A DNA stretch of 64,000 bases. Origin: an uncultured Paracoccaceae bacterium. Lineage in GTDB: Bacteria > Pseudomonadota > Alphaproteobacteria > Rhodobacterales > Rhodobacteraceae. The position numbers were made by a program, and so were the translations under genes. How positions within the stretch are numbered: position 1 is the first letter of the stretch; each line of letters begins with the position of its first letter. The DNA lies in NCBI GenBank assembly GCA_947500005.1, contig CANMQJ010000002.1, forward strand, positions 186,001 through 250,000. The letters are read 5' to 3'. The notes under the pieces were generated by a model. The model ran no database searches. It was not told where the DNA came from and saw only the letters and a list, made by a program, of their open reading frames with translations. Below are positions 1 to 10,063 of this stretch, piece after piece.

Positions 1-46
1 CCCCGGAGTATTTCGGAAGAGATGAAAGGTCGGCGCGGCGCCCCGA

Positions 47-1330
47 TCAGCCGTTTTCCCGCAGGATATGGCCTGCGAGGTAGAGTGAGCCGCAGATCAG
101 AACACGCGCCTGCGGATCCCGGGCGAGGATCGCGTCAAGCGCGTCGCGGGTCGATTCCGCCGTGGCAGAATCCAGCCCGACCGATTTCGCGGCAGTGGCC
201 GTCTCCTCGGCGCTCAGCGTGGCGGATTCGCCGGGGATGGAAATGGCGGTGAGGCTTGCAGCCTGGTTTGCAAGCGGGCGCAGGTAGCCTGTGACGTCCT
301 TGGTGTTCAGCATCCCGCAGATCAGGTGCGTCGGACGCGGCGGGAGTTCCGCGAGAACGCGGGCCAGCATCTCTCCGGCGGCGGCATTATGGCCGCCATC
401 GAGCCACAGTTCGGCCTCGCCGGCGGCTGCCACGAGAGGTCCCGAGCGCAGCCGTTGCATCCGGGCGGGCCATTCGGCACGGGTCACGGCGGCCTCGCAG
501 GCGGCCTCACCCAGACCGAGATGGCGCAGGGCGGCGAGCGCGATGCCGGCATTCTGGATCTGGTGCGGCCCGCGCAGGTTGGGCATCGGCAGGTCGCACA
601 GGCCGGTTTCGTCCTGGTAGACGAGGCGGCCATGTTCGGTGGTGACATGCCAGTGCTGGCCATGCACCTTGAGCGGCGCGCCGAGGCGGGTGGCCATTTC
701 CTCGATCACCTCGAGCGCGGCGTCTTCTTGCGGGCCCACGATGCAGGGCACACCGCGCTTGATGATCCCGGCCTTTTCGCCGGCGATCTGGGGCAGGGTC
801 TCGCCCAGGAATTGCTGGTGATCGATTGAAACGGGTGTGATGACCGTCAGCGCAGGACGGTCCACGACATTGGTGGCGTCGAGTCGTCCGCCCAGACCGA
901 CCTCGAGCAGGGTATGATCCGCCGGGGTGCGGGCGAAGGCGAGAAGCGCGGCGCAGGTCGTGATCTCGAAATAGGTGATGCTTTCGCCGCCATTGGCCGC
1001 ATAGCACTCGTCGAGGATCGCCGTCAGGTCAGGCTCCGAGATCAACGAACCGGCGACCCGGATCCGTTCGTGGAACCGCGCCAGATGCGGCGAGGTATAG
1101 GCGTGGGCGCTGAGCCCCGCCCCTTCGAGCCCGGCGCGGATCATGGCGAGGGTGGACCCCTTGCCGTTCGTCCCGGCGATATGGATCACCGGCGGAAGCG
1201 ATTTCTGCGGGTCGCCCAGCGCGGAAAGGAGGCGCCAGACGCGGTCGAGCGTGAGGTCGATGATCTTGGGATGCAATGCCATCATGCGCGCGAGGATGGC
1301 GTCGGACCCCGAAAGAGTGTCCTGGTTCAT
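47..1330 (-). CDS. folC: bifunctional folylpolyglutamate synthase/dihydrofolate synthase
   Basis: HIAGTNGKGST P-loop, TSPHL motif and a Mur-ligase-like architecture. Confidence 0.95.
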   Translation of the reverse strand: MNQDTLSGSDAILARMMALHPKIIDLTLDRVWRLLSALGDPQKSLPPVIHIAGTNGKGSTLAMIRAGLEGAGLSAHAYTSPHLARFHERIRVAGSLISEPDLTAILDECYAANGGESITYFEITTCAALLAFARTPADHTLLEVGLGGRLDATNVVDRPALTVITPVSIDHQQFLGETLPQIAGEKAGIIKRGVPCIVGPQEDAALEVIEEMATRLGAPLKVHGQHWHVTTEHGRLVYQDETGLCDLPMPNLRGPHQIQNAGIALAALRHLGLGEAACEAAVTRAEWPARMQRLRSGPLVAAAGEAELWLDGGHNAAAGEMLARVLAELPPRPTHLICGMLNTKDVTGYLRPLANQAASLTAISIPGESATLSAEETATAAKSVGLDSATAESTRDALDAILARDPQARVLICGSLYLAGHILRENG

Positions 1331-1354
1331 GGTCGGTCCGCGAAGGGCGCCTGG

Positions 1355-1660
1355 TCAGAGAGGGGCGCGGGTGATTTCGGAAAGCGCCTCGTTCACGTCG
1401 AAGATCAGCGCATTGATGCCGGTGATGCCGAAGGCGGCCAGCCGTTCGGAATGCTTGTCGCGATAGGCTTCGGCCGCGGCGCGGGTGGTAAAGACATAGA
1501 CACCGCCCGCGCGGCCCTCGTCGCGGTTCTCGGTCCAGACTTTCCAGACCAGACCGTCCTCGGTGGCGATGTCCCGCGCAAGATCGCCCATCGCGGCGGT
1601 CATCTCGTCTCCCCAGGGGCCGGAATAGGGGAAATCGAACTGTATCAGGGTATGGGCCAT
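1355..1660 (-). CDS. YdhR-family putative monooxygenase
   Basis: 101 aa; MAHTLIQFDFPYSGPWGDEM...GGVYVFTTRAAAEAY resembles small YdhR proteins. Confidence 0.7.
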   Translation of the reverse strand: MAHTLIQFDFPYSGPWGDEMTAAMGDLARDIATEDGLVWKVWTENRDEGRAGGVYVFTTRAAAEAYRDKHSERLAAFGITGINALIFDVNEALSEITRAPL

Positions 1661-1707
1661 CTCACTCTCCCGTTGGCGGCCGGTCTGGGCCGGTGAATGC
1701 CGTGTGT

Positions 1708-2664
1708 TCAGTCCGCCTTTTTCGCTGCACCCTCCTCCGAGGGTGCAGGTGGCGGGGATTCGGCGGGCTTGCTGTCGGTCACGCCCGGCGCCGGCAGATC
1801 GCCCATGATCGGCGGGGGCATGTTCAGCAGCATGCGGGTAATCGTGATCAACTCCTCGCGCAGGTCAAGACGCGATGTGACCCGGTCGAGCATCCCGTGA
1901 TCGAGCAGGTATTCCGCGCGCTGGAACCCTTCGGGCAGTTTCTCGCGGATGGTCTGTTCGATCACGCGCGGACCGGCGAAGCAGATCAGTGCGTTGGGCT
2001 CGGCGATCTGCACGTCTCCCAGCATCGCGTAGGAGGCCGTCACGCCGCCCGTGGTGGGGTGGGTCAGCACGACGATATAGGGCAGCTTAGCCTCCTTCAG
2101 CATCTCGACGGCCACCGTGGTACGCGGCATCTGCATGAGGCTGAGAATGCCTTCCTGCATCCGTGCGCCGCCGGCGGCGGAGAACAGGATCAGCGGGCGC
2201 TTGAGTTTCACCGCTTCCCCGGCGGCGGCGATGATGGCATTGCCGACATACATGCCCATCGATCCCCCCATGAAGGAGAAATCCTGCGCCGCTGCGACGA
2301 CCGGGGTTCGGCCGATCTCGCCGCAGGCGACCAGCATCGCCTCTTTTTCGCCGGTCTGTTTCTGCGCGGCCTTCATCCGGTCGGGATAGCGTTTCTGATC
2401 GCGGAAATGCAGCGGGTCGACCGTGGGCATGGGCACCTCGACCTCGGTGAAGATGCCGCCGTCGAACAGTCCGGTGAACCGGTCGCGCGGGGTGATCGGC
2501 ATGTGGTGGCCGCAATTGGTGCAGACGTTCAGGTTGTCCTTGAGCTCGCGGTGGAACAGCATCGTCCCGCATTCGTCGCATTTCTGCCAGAGATTCTCGG
2601 GCATCTCCCGGCGCGAGAAGATCGAGTTGATCCGCGGCCGGACGTAATTGGTGATCCAGTTCAT
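1708..2664 (-). CDS. accD: acetyl-CoA carboxylase carboxyltransferase subunit beta
   Basis: N-terminal C4 zinc ribbon ([26 protein letters not shown]) and carboxyltransferase core ([22 protein letters not shown]). Confidence 0.97.
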   Translation of the reverse strand: MNWITNYVRPRINSIFSRREMPENLWQKCDECGTMLFHRELKDNLNVCTNCGHHMPITPRDRFTGLFDGGIFTEVEVPMPTVDPLHFRDQKRYPDRMKAAQKQTGEKEAMLVACGEIGRTPVVAAAQDFSFMGGSMGMYVGNAIIAAAGEAVKLKRPLILFSAAGGARMQEGILSLMQMPRTTVAVEMLKEAKLPYIVVLTHPTTGGVTASYAMLGDVQIAEPNALICFAGPRVIEQTIREKLPEGFQRAEYLLDHGMLDRVTSRLDLREELITITRMLLNMPPPIMGDLPAPGVTDSKPAESPPPAPSEEGAAKKAD

Positions 2665-2725
2665 TGGGCGAGACCTCTGACGCAGCGACTGGCGCCCAGA
2701 TAAGCCCCTGGGGCGGGAAATGCAA

Positions 2726-3628
2726 TCAGCGCCGGAGCACCAGCCGCGCGGTAAGCCAGGCCACGACCATCAGCGCCAGGTCGACCGCAAGCCAGGCCTG
2801 CAACAGGCCCGCGTCGGACATGTCGTAAGGCGCGGTGAAGAGCGCGAGGCCGTCCAGGCTGTCAGGAAGGGCCACGACCAGCAGGGCGATGGCGTTATTG
2901 AAGAAATGCAACGCGATTGCCGGACCCAGGGTACCGCTTCGCGCCGTCAGGTCTGCCGAGAGGATCCCGAACAGTCCGGCCCAGGCCGTGATCATCAATG
3001 CGGTACTGCCCGGCAGATTCCCCGAGTAATGACCTAGGGCAAAAAGGGCCGAGGGCAGTCCGATCCAGATCACCGGGCTGCGGAACCGGGCGGCGAGGCT
3101 TTGTTGCAGGAAACCGCGGAACAGGATCTCTTCGGCGCTTGTCTGGATCAGGATTGCCGCCAGCGAAAGCGGCAGCAAGGCGAGCCAGCGTCCCGGCGAC
3201 AGGTTCGGCGTAAGCGGCGCCCCCATGTCATAGGGCGGCAGCATCAGGACCAGCGCCCCAAGGGCGATCAGCGCGAGCGAAACGCGCCGGAACTGACGCC
3301 AGACCAGCGCCGGTGGCCCGAGAATGGCCATCAGCCCGCGCTTTTGCAGCAACCGCGCGGCCATTACCGTGCCAATGGTCACGAAGGCGAAATTGCCGAG
3401 CAGGAGCAGCAGCGCGCCCGGGCTTGATCCCGTCATGAGTTCTGCGGGAAGACTGCCGTCGCCCAGCCGGGTGAAGGCCATCAGAACGCTGGCATTCAGG
3501 GTGAAGACGATCCCCCCGACCAGCAACACCCCAAGCACCAGCCGCCACAGCTCGGCCCTGGGCCGGACCGGCGCGACGAGGTCTTCATGCGGGGCATAGG
3601 CGTTTTCACGCATCCGCGCCGCCTTCAT
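2726..3628 (-). CDS. CPBP family intramembrane metalloprotease
   Basis: Multiple TM segments; [11 protein letters not shown] and a later FALGHYSG motif. Confidence 0.85.
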   Translation of the reverse strand: MKAARMRENAYAPHEDLVAPVRPRAELWRLVLGVLLVGGIVFTLNASVLMAFTRLGDGSLPAELMTGSSPGALLLLLGNFAFVTIGTVMAARLLQKRGLMAILGPPALVWRQFRRVSLALIALGALVLMLPPYDMGAPLTPNLSPGRWLALLPLSLAAILIQTSAEEILFRGFLQQSLAARFRSPVIWIGLPSALFALGHYSGNLPGSTALMITAWAGLFGILSADLTARSGTLGPAIALHFFNNAIALLVVALPDSLDGLALFTAPYDMSDAGLLQAWLAVDLALMVVAWLTARLVLRR

Positions 3629-6600
3629 ACTGGCGATGCATCATTTCGGGCGGCAGGTCGGGCGCCTCGCCCCCGGCCAGATCCGCCAGGCTGACCTTGG
3701 TTCCGCGCAGCGCCCCCGCCGCCGAGACAAGATGGCGCGCCACCGCCTCGAGCAGGCGGGACGCGACATGGGGGTCGCTGTCGATCACCGCGCGGAACTC
3801 CTCGGCTCCGATGCGCAGAAAACGGCTCTTCTCCACGGCGATCAGGTCCATCTGACGGGGGGTGCGGGTGATGATCGACAGATCTCCTATCAGTCGGCCG
3901 GGTGTTATGTGCGTGACAGGTCTGCGGTTCTCCCGATCCTCGGCCCAGCGCAGCAGCGCGTGACCCTCGAGACAGAGATAGGCCGCGTCAGCCGGCTGTC
4001 CCTGCGAAAAGATGACCTGGCCCGCCGCGACATCGTACCATTGGGCCGAGAAGGCAAGAAGCCGCTGGTTGCGCGCATCGAGGCCCGAAAACAGGTCGGT
4101 CTCGGCGATGATGCGCTGCTTGCGCGCCAGATCCGCCGCGGCGCCCGGCTCGGCCAGTTCCTGCGGGCTGCGCTGAACCCCGTCGATGCGCCCGTCGCGG
4201 ATTTCGACATAAAGATCGTAGTTCTCGGGATGTTCGAACCGATCCTCCATGAAGATCATGATAGAGTGGGGCAGCAACTCGCGCAGTTTCTGGCGGGTGC
4301 GCAGCCGGCTTTGCGAATCGTGGCTGGCCAGCGCGCGGTCCAGAACAAGGATGTCCGGCCGCTTGATCCCCGCGCGCGAAAACGCCGCGCGCTCCTGGAA
4401 AACGGTGGGCAGGTTGGTTCCACCAAGCCCCGAAGGCAGGTCGTAGATGATCGACGCGATACGGCGGCGCAGTCCGGCCTCGATCAGAACCTCGGCCACA
4501 ACGTCCTCGATCGCCTCGGACTTCGCGCCCGCCATCATCGACACCCGTCCGAAAAGCGCATTCTCGATGACGGTCAGCCGTGGCATGTAACGCTCGGGAG
4601 AGACGGCCTCGAACGTGCCCGACATCGACTCGCGCAGGGCGGCCGCCTGGGTGCGACGTATGGCGAGGATCTTGTCCTTGTATTCCTCGGGGAAGCCGCT
4701 GCCGATCTGTTCGGCGGTCAGAAGGAAAGGCACCGTCAGCAGGAGCGCGCATTCCTCGTCGGTAAGTGCGGCCTCGCCCTTGGCGGCGCGGCGGTCGGCG
4801 ATGTCGAGAAGACGGTGGTACATCTCCTCCTCCATCCCCAGCCGGAGGAAAAGCGGGTGATCCGTGTCCTCGCGGCCGAAGGTCTGGCGCAGCGTCTGGA
4901 TCACGCCCAGCGCCATGGTGACGCCCTCCTCGGCCAGGTCCTGTTCGCGCAGCATTTCGAGGAACCGCGTGTCCTGCGCCAACGAGTCGGGCGAGACTTC
5001 CTGGCTGGGGGCGGCATAAAGGAGGTTGCCCCCCAGCGGAACCGCCGGGTTGAAACTGTCGGGGTCGAAGCGAAAGACCGCATCGTCAAGCCCGGCCGCG
5101 CGGATACGTTCGGCCACCTTCGGCCGCAGCGCGACGATCTCGCGCGCAAGGCGCGGATGCAGCAAGGGGTCGAAGCGTGACCGAAGGGTGCGGCGGAACA
5201 TGAACTCGTCAATGCCCATCGCCTCGACCAGCCGGAACCACCAGTCGCGGATCTGTTCGCCATCGCTCAACCCTGCCAGCCCCGGATCGATCCAGTCGGC
5301 ATCGAGCGAGTCGGCACTGTTTCCGGCGCGGATCGCTTCCTGAACGCGGTCGCTCGGCTGCGCCGGTGCAAGTGGGTCGGGCTGCGGATGCGTGCGCAGC
5401 GGCATCAACAGATTGTCGCCCAGCGTCCCGTCGAAGAGATAGGGCCGCGAATGCGCATAGCCGATCCGCGCGGCGATCACCGACTGATGCAGCGTGTTCA
5501 GGTCGTGGCCCGACAGGATGACCTTCCCGCGCGCGGGCAGCACCTCACGCGTAAGCAGTTCGGCCAGCGCCGTGCGTTCGGCCCCGCGGTTCGACTGGAT
5601 CGCCACGCGCGCTCCGGGTGGGATCGACAGCGAGATATCCTCGAGCACGGTATTGCCCTCGTGATCGCGCACCGTCACGTTCCTGAGTTCGATGGACCCG
5701 TTGAGGCGCGGGATGTCGGCCGGTTCGCCTTCGAACAGTTCCTCGGGGATCATGTTGCGCGGCGCGAAGCGCTCCGTCACGATCTGCCAGCGCAGCGACA
5801 TGTCCTGTATCTGGTTGTAATAATCCAGAAGCTCCTTCCAGGGGCTCGACAGGTCCTTGTAGGCGGCAAGGGCCGCCACCAGCGCGCCGACCGTGACCTG
5901 CCCCTGGATCACGAGGTAGCCCCCCACCGAATAGAACAGGAAGGGCGTCATCTGCGTGATCAGGTTGTTCAGGAACTTCATGAAGAATTTCTTCTGGTAG
6001 ATCCTGAACCGGATATCGAACAGTCGCCCCAAACGGTCGGTGAACAGCGCCTGCCGGTAACGCCAACCGCCATTGGCGCGCAGGTCGCTGATGCCTGCAG
6101 CACTCTCGCCGATCTCGGAACTCAGATGCCGCACCTCGACGATGCGGACCTTGTTGAGCTGGTTGATCTGCCGTTGCAGCATCGGGATCAGCCAGGCCTG
6201 CAACGGGATCAGCGCGATCGAGGCCAGCCCGAACCAGACGCTTTGCATGAACAGGAAGAACACGATGGTCAGCATCTGCCCGGCCTGGAATACCGGCTGT
6301 GCGATGGCGTCGCCCATCAGCCCGCCCATCGGTTCGGCCTCGGAGGTGATCATCGACACCAGCTCACCCTGGCTGGTCGAGGCGAAATAGGGCTTGGGAA
6401 AGCGCATCATGCGCGTGATCAGCGTGTAGCGCAGCCGCCGCAGCATCCGTTCCGACAGCACGCCCTTCATCGTGTTGATCCTCATCTTCATCAAGCCGCC
6501 GATCAGGACGGTGGCCAGAAAGGCGATGCAGAGCAGGATCAGGTATTCCACCTGTGTCAGCGTCACGCCCCAGACGGTCACTGTCGTGTTCGTGGCACCG

Positions 6601-6737
6601 ATGGCATCGTTGATGATGCGCTTGGGCAGTTCCAGCGAGGCGTAGAGAAACGGGAACGAAACGAGCGTCATCAGGAGCAGCAGGAATTGCTGCTTCTTCG
6701 AATATTTCCAGATGAAGGAAAATAGCGAGGCTTCCAT
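3606..6737 (-). CDS. ABC-transporter-like protein: TM domain, degenerate ATPase domain with large insertion, C-terminal cyclic-nucleotide-binding domain
   Basis: N-terminal ABC-exporter TM region (SERMLRRLRYTLITRMMRFP...), VRDHEGNTVLEDISLSIPPG, degenerate Walker motifs; C-terminal cNMP fold (GQVIFSQGQPADAAYLCLEGHALL...GRLIGDLSIITRTPRQ). Confidence 0.85.
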   Translation of the reverse strand: MEASLFSFIWKYSKKQQFLLLLMTLVSFPFLYASLELPKRIINDAIGATNTTVTVWGVTLTQVEYLILLCIAFLATVLIGGLMKMRINTMKGVLSERMLRRLRYTLITRMMRFPKPYFASTSQGELVSMITSEAEPMGGLMGDAIAQPVFQAGQMLTIVFFLFMQSVWFGLASIALIPLQAWLIPMLQRQINQLNKVRIVEVRHLSSEIGESAAGISDLRANGGWRYRQALFTDRLGRLFDIRFRIYQKKFFMKFLNNLITQMTPFLFYSVGGYLVIQGQVTVGALVAALAAYKDLSSPWKELLDYYNQIQDMSLRWQIVTERFAPRNMIPEELFEGEPADIPRLNGSIELRNVTVRDHEGNTVLEDISLSIPPGARVAIQSNRGAERTALAELLTREVLPARGKVILSGHDLNTLHQSVIAARIGYAHSRPYLFDGTLGDNLLMPLRTHPQPDPLAPAQPSDRVQEAIRAGNSADSLDADWIDPGLAGLSDGEQIRDWWFRLVEAMGIDEFMFRRTLRSRFDPLLHPRLAREIVALRPKVAERIRAAGLDDAVFRFDPDSFNPAVPLGGNLLYAAPSQEVSPDSLAQDTRFLEMLREQDLAEEGVTMALGVIQTLRQTFGREDTDHPLFLRLGMEEEMYHRLLDIADRRAAKGEAALTDEECALLLTVPFLLTAEQIGSGFPEEYKDKILAIRRTQAAALRESMSGTFEAVSPERYMPRLTVIENALFGRVSMMAGAKSEAIEDVVAEVLIEAGLRRRIASIIYDLPSGLGGTNLPTVFQERAAFSRAGIKRPDILVLDRALASHDSQSRLRTRQKLRELLPHSIMIFMEDRFEHPENYDLYVEIRDGRIDGVQRSPQELAEPGAAADLARKQRIIAETDLFSGLDARNQRLLAFSAQWYDVAAGQVIFSQGQPADAAYLCLEGHALLRWAEDRENRRPVTHITPGRLIGDLSIITRTPRQMDLIAVEKSRFLRIGAEEFRAVIDSDPHVASRLLEAVARHLVSAAGALRGTKVSLADLAGGEAPDLPPEMMHRQYEGGADA

Positions 6738-6955
6738 GCCCTGCCCCTGTTCCGTGCCCCGCGTCCCGTCCGCAGGTCAAGGACGGTAAGCATTGGCGAT
6801 AAGCGATACAAGCCGTGGGTTCTCGTTTATGTCCCGTGACATGGCAGAAAGGACGCGGCAAAGGGTCGTGCAGCCATTCGCGCGGGCCATTGTCTCTTGT
6901 CCCGCTCCCGGCCCAAGGCTATTGCCTGTGGGAGATTTTTTCCGGGAGGCCAGCC

Positions 6956-8719
6956 ATGCTCAAGCGCAAGTTCGACAAGTCCAAACTGCCCAGCCGCCAC
7001 GTAACCGAGGGCCCCGAGCGCGCGCCGCACCGGTCCTATTACTACGCGATGGGCATGACCGAGGAAGAGATCCACCAGCCGCTGGTGGGCGTCGCGACCT
7101 GCTGGAACGAGGCCGCGCCCTGCAACATCGCGCTGAACCGGCAGGCGCAGGCGGTCAAGCTGGGCGTGAAGGCTGGCGAAGGCACCCCGCGCGAGTTCAC
7201 CACCATCACCGTGACCGACGGCATTGCCATGGGACATGAGGGGATGCGCTCCTCGCTGGCCTCGCGCGAGGCGATCGCAGACACGGTCGAACTGACGATG
7301 CGCGGCCATTGCTATGACGCGATCGTGGGCCTTGCGGGCTGCGACAAGTCGCTGCCGGGCATGATGATGGCGATGGTCCGGCTGAACGTGCCGTCCGTGT
7401 TCATCTATGGCGGCTCGATCCTGCCGGGCAAGGCGCCGCAGGTGGACGAGATCCCGGAAGATTTCCGCACCCGCGACCTGACCGTGCAGGACATGTTCGA
7501 GGCCGTCGGCCGCCACCAGAACCACGAGATGTCCGATGCCGCGCTCGACATGCTGGAACGCGTGGCCTGCCCCAGCGCGGGCGCCTGCGGCGGCCAGTTC
7601 ACCGCGAACACCATGGCCTGCGTCTCCGAGGCGATCGGGCTCGCCTTGTTCAACTCCTCGGGCATGCCCGCCCCCTATGAATCCCGCGACCAGTATGGCG
7701 AGGCGTCGGGCCGCGCCGTGATGAACCTGATCGAGAAAAACATTCGCGCCCGCGACATCGTCACCCGCGAAGCGCTGGAAAACGCGGCCCGCGTCGTGGC
7801 CTGCACCGGCGGGTCGACCAATGCGGGCCTCCATCTGCCCGCCATCGCGCATGAGGCGGGGATCGAGTTCTTCCTCGACGATGTCTGCGAGATCTTCCGC
7901 GATACGCCCTATTTCGTCGATCTCAAGCCGGGCGGGCAATATGTCGCCAAGGACCTCTACGAGTCCGGCGGCCTGCCGGTGGTGATGAACGAGCTGCGCA
8001 AGGCAGGCCTCGTCCACGAGGACTGCATGACCGCCACCGGATACTCGGTGGGCGAGGAGCTGGACAAGGTCACCCGCAAGGCCGACGGCCGGGTGATCTA
8101 CCCGGTCGAGACGCCGATCACCAAGACCGGCGGCGTGGTCGGCCTGAAAGGCAACCTGGCCCCGCAAGGTGCCATCGTGAAGGTCGCGGGCATCGCCCCC
8201 GAGCATCAGGTGTTTACCGGCCCGGCCCGCGTCTTCGAATGCGAGGAAGACGCCTTTGCCGCCGTGAAGGCACGGGAATACAAGGAAGGCGAGGTCATCG
8301 TCATCCGCAACGAGGGCCCCGCAGGCGGCCCCGGCATGCGCGAGATGCTGGCCACCACCGCCGCGCTCTCGGGCCAGGGCATGGGCAAGAAGGTAGCACT
8401 CATCACGGATGGCCGCTTCTCGGGCGCGACCCGCGGCTTCTGCGTGGGCCATGTCGGCCCCGAGGCCGCGCATGGCGGCCCCATCGCGCTGATCAGGAAC
8501 GGCGACACGATCACCATTGATGCGATCAAGGGCGAGTTGTCCGTGGACCTTTCGGACGAGGAACTGGCCAAGCGCAAAGAGGCGTGGCCCGGCCCGCGCG
8601 AGACGATCTATGCCTCGGGCGCCTTGTGGAAATACGCGCAGCTTGTGGGTGAAACCTACAAGGGCGCGGTCACGCATCCCGGCGGCAAGGCCGAGAAACA
8701 CAGCTACATGGAGCTGTGA
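6956..8719 (+). CDS. ilvD: dihydroxy-acid dehydratase
   Basis: [43 protein letters not shown]. Start set at MLKRKFDK after a GGGAGG-like SD; the ORF track extends further upstream. Confidence 0.97.
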   Translation: MLKRKFDKSKLPSRHVTEGPERAPHRSYYYAMGMTEEEIHQPLVGVATCWNEAAPCNIALNRQAQAVKLGVKAGEGTPREFTTITVTDGIAMGHEGMRSSLASREAIADTVELTMRGHCYDAIVGLAGCDKSLPGMMMAMVRLNVPSVFIYGGSILPGKAPQVDEIPEDFRTRDLTVQDMFEAVGRHQNHEMSDAALDMLERVACPSAGACGGQFTANTMACVSEAIGLALFNSSGMPAPYESRDQYGEASGRAVMNLIEKNIRARDIVTREALENAARVVACTGGSTNAGLHLPAIAHEAGIEFFLDDVCEIFRDTPYFVDLKPGGQYVAKDLYESGGLPVVMNELRKAGLVHEDCMTATGYSVGEELDKVTRKADGRVIYPVETPITKTGGVVGLKGNLAPQGAIVKVAGIAPEHQVFTGPARVFECEEDAFAAVKAREYKEGEVIVIRNEGPAGGPGMREMLATTAALSGQGMGKKVALITDGRFSGATRGFCVGHVGPEAAHGGPIALIRNGDTITIDAIKGELSVDLSDEELAKRKEAWPGPRETIYASGALWKYAQLVGETYKGAVTHPGGKAEKHSYMEL

Positions 8720-8730
8720 CCCCGGCCATG

Positions 8731-8757
8731 AAGGCCCGCCCCATGGCGGGCCTTTTC
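8731..8757 (+). terminator. Rho-independent terminator after ilvD
   Basis: Perfect stem AAGGCCCGC / GCGGGCCTT followed by TTTTCG. Confidence 0.85.
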
Positions 8758-8871
8758 GCAACAGATTGTTTCGCATCCCGAAAAAATCCGGCAAGCTCCG
8801 TCCGATCTGGGTTATTCGGTTAACGTCCTTTCGCTAAAGAGAGAACGAACCGCCGGAACGAGGCGACGACA

Positions 8872-9633
8872 TTGGGCAAGGTTCTCGACAAGCTGTTTCA
8901 CACGCGCGCCGTGCAACGGTGGCGCCGCGCCGCGTCGCATGCGGCCGATACCGACCTTTCGGCCTTGCGGGTTCAGCGCAACCGCGCGCGCGAATTGCGC
9001 GCCCATCTCGACCATCTGGTCCATGTCGCGGATGGTCGGCTCGCCCTGCCCCGCATCGGTTCGTCCTTCTTTCCCAAGCCGCATGGAACCGATTGGTCCT
9101 GGCGTCCCGAGGTGTGGCGCGGCCCCTTGCCCGTGCCGGGCATCTCCTCGGTCCCGACGAAATCGATGCTGGGCCACGAGGTCACGCTTTTTCACGATTG
9201 CGACTTCTCGGAATTGACGCTTCGCCAGCTGCGCAACTCGCGCGAGGCCGACCTGGCGCCATTCGGCCTGAGGATGGACGTGTTCAAGTTCGACGGATCC
9301 TTCCTGTCGCTCGTGATCGATCTGCCGCCCGATGCCGCGCGCGGTATGACCCGCGGCCACCTGCTGCGGATCGACACGATCATAGAGACCGAGAAACCGC
9401 TTGAGATCTTTGCCCGTCTCAACATCCGTCACGGCCCCAACACCGAACAGATCGTGCGTGAACTGCCCCTGAACGAGGAAGAGGTGAAGGTGGAGTTCGA
9501 CCTTGCCTATTCGCGCCTCAACGAAAAGAGGATCGAGAAGATCTGGCTCGACCTGATCTTCGAGGCGCCCGAGATGAACCAGGTCGTGATCCGCGACCTC
9601 ACTTTCTGCCGCCACCGCCGAGCGGCCCTGTGA
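8872..9633 (+). CDS. conserved hypothetical protein (DUF6478-like)
   Basis: 253 aa, TTG start; resembles a Rhodobacteraceae-restricted family from memory only. Confidence 0.65.
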   Translation: MGKVLDKLFHTRAVQRWRRAASHAADTDLSALRVQRNRARELRAHLDHLVHVADGRLALPRIGSSFFPKPHGTDWSWRPEVWRGPLPVPGISSVPTKSMLGHEVTLFHDCDFSELTLRQLRNSREADLAPFGLRMDVFKFDGSFLSLVIDLPPDAARGMTRGHLLRIDTIIETEKPLEIFARLNIRHGPNTEQIVRELPLNEEEVKVEFDLAYSRLNEKRIEKIWLDLIFEAPEMNQVVIRDLTFCRHRRAAL

Positions 9634-9646
9634 CGGAGGCCCAAGC

Positions 9647-10024
9647 ATGAGCGACCTGACCCTAACCAAGATCCGGCTGCGCCACGGCGTGTGGGAAGGC
9701 CGGATCACCGGCGCACCCGCGACCGGCAAGCGGCCCGAGGTCAATGTGACCTGGCTCGACCAGCCGGTCGAGCAGGTCGAGCTGAGCGAAGGCGCCGATC
9801 CCAGCTACTGGGACTTGAAGATTACCGTGCCGATCGACGCGATTTCCGACGGGGTGCAGAGCTTCCTGATCGTCGATGCCGAGACGGATACCAAGCTGGG
9901 CGATTTCACCCTGATCGCGGGCGAACCGGTTTCGGACGACCTGCTTGCCGAGGTGCAGCTGTTGCGGGCCGAGCTTGACATGCTCAAGCGCGCGTTCAGA
10001 AGGCATTGCCTGGAAACGATGTGA
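9647..10024 (+). CDS. hypothetical protein
   Basis: 125 aa ORF immediately downstream of the previous CDS, codon-like composition, convergent with ctpA. Confidence 0.65.
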   Translation: MSDLTLTKIRLRHGVWEGRITGAPATGKRPEVNVTWLDQPVEQVELSEGADPSYWDLKITVPIDAISDGVQSFLIVDAETDTKLGDFTLIAGEPVSDDLLAEVQLLRAELDMLKRAFRRHCLETM

Positions 10025-10026
10025 GC

Positions 10027-10055
10027 CCCGGGAAAACAGACAGGGTTTTCCCGGG
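10027..10055. terminator. bidirectional terminator-like hairpin between convergent genes
   Basis: 11-bp perfect stem CCCGGGAAAAC / GTTTTCCCGGG. Confidence 0.8.
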
Positions 10056-10063
10056 CGCCCGTC

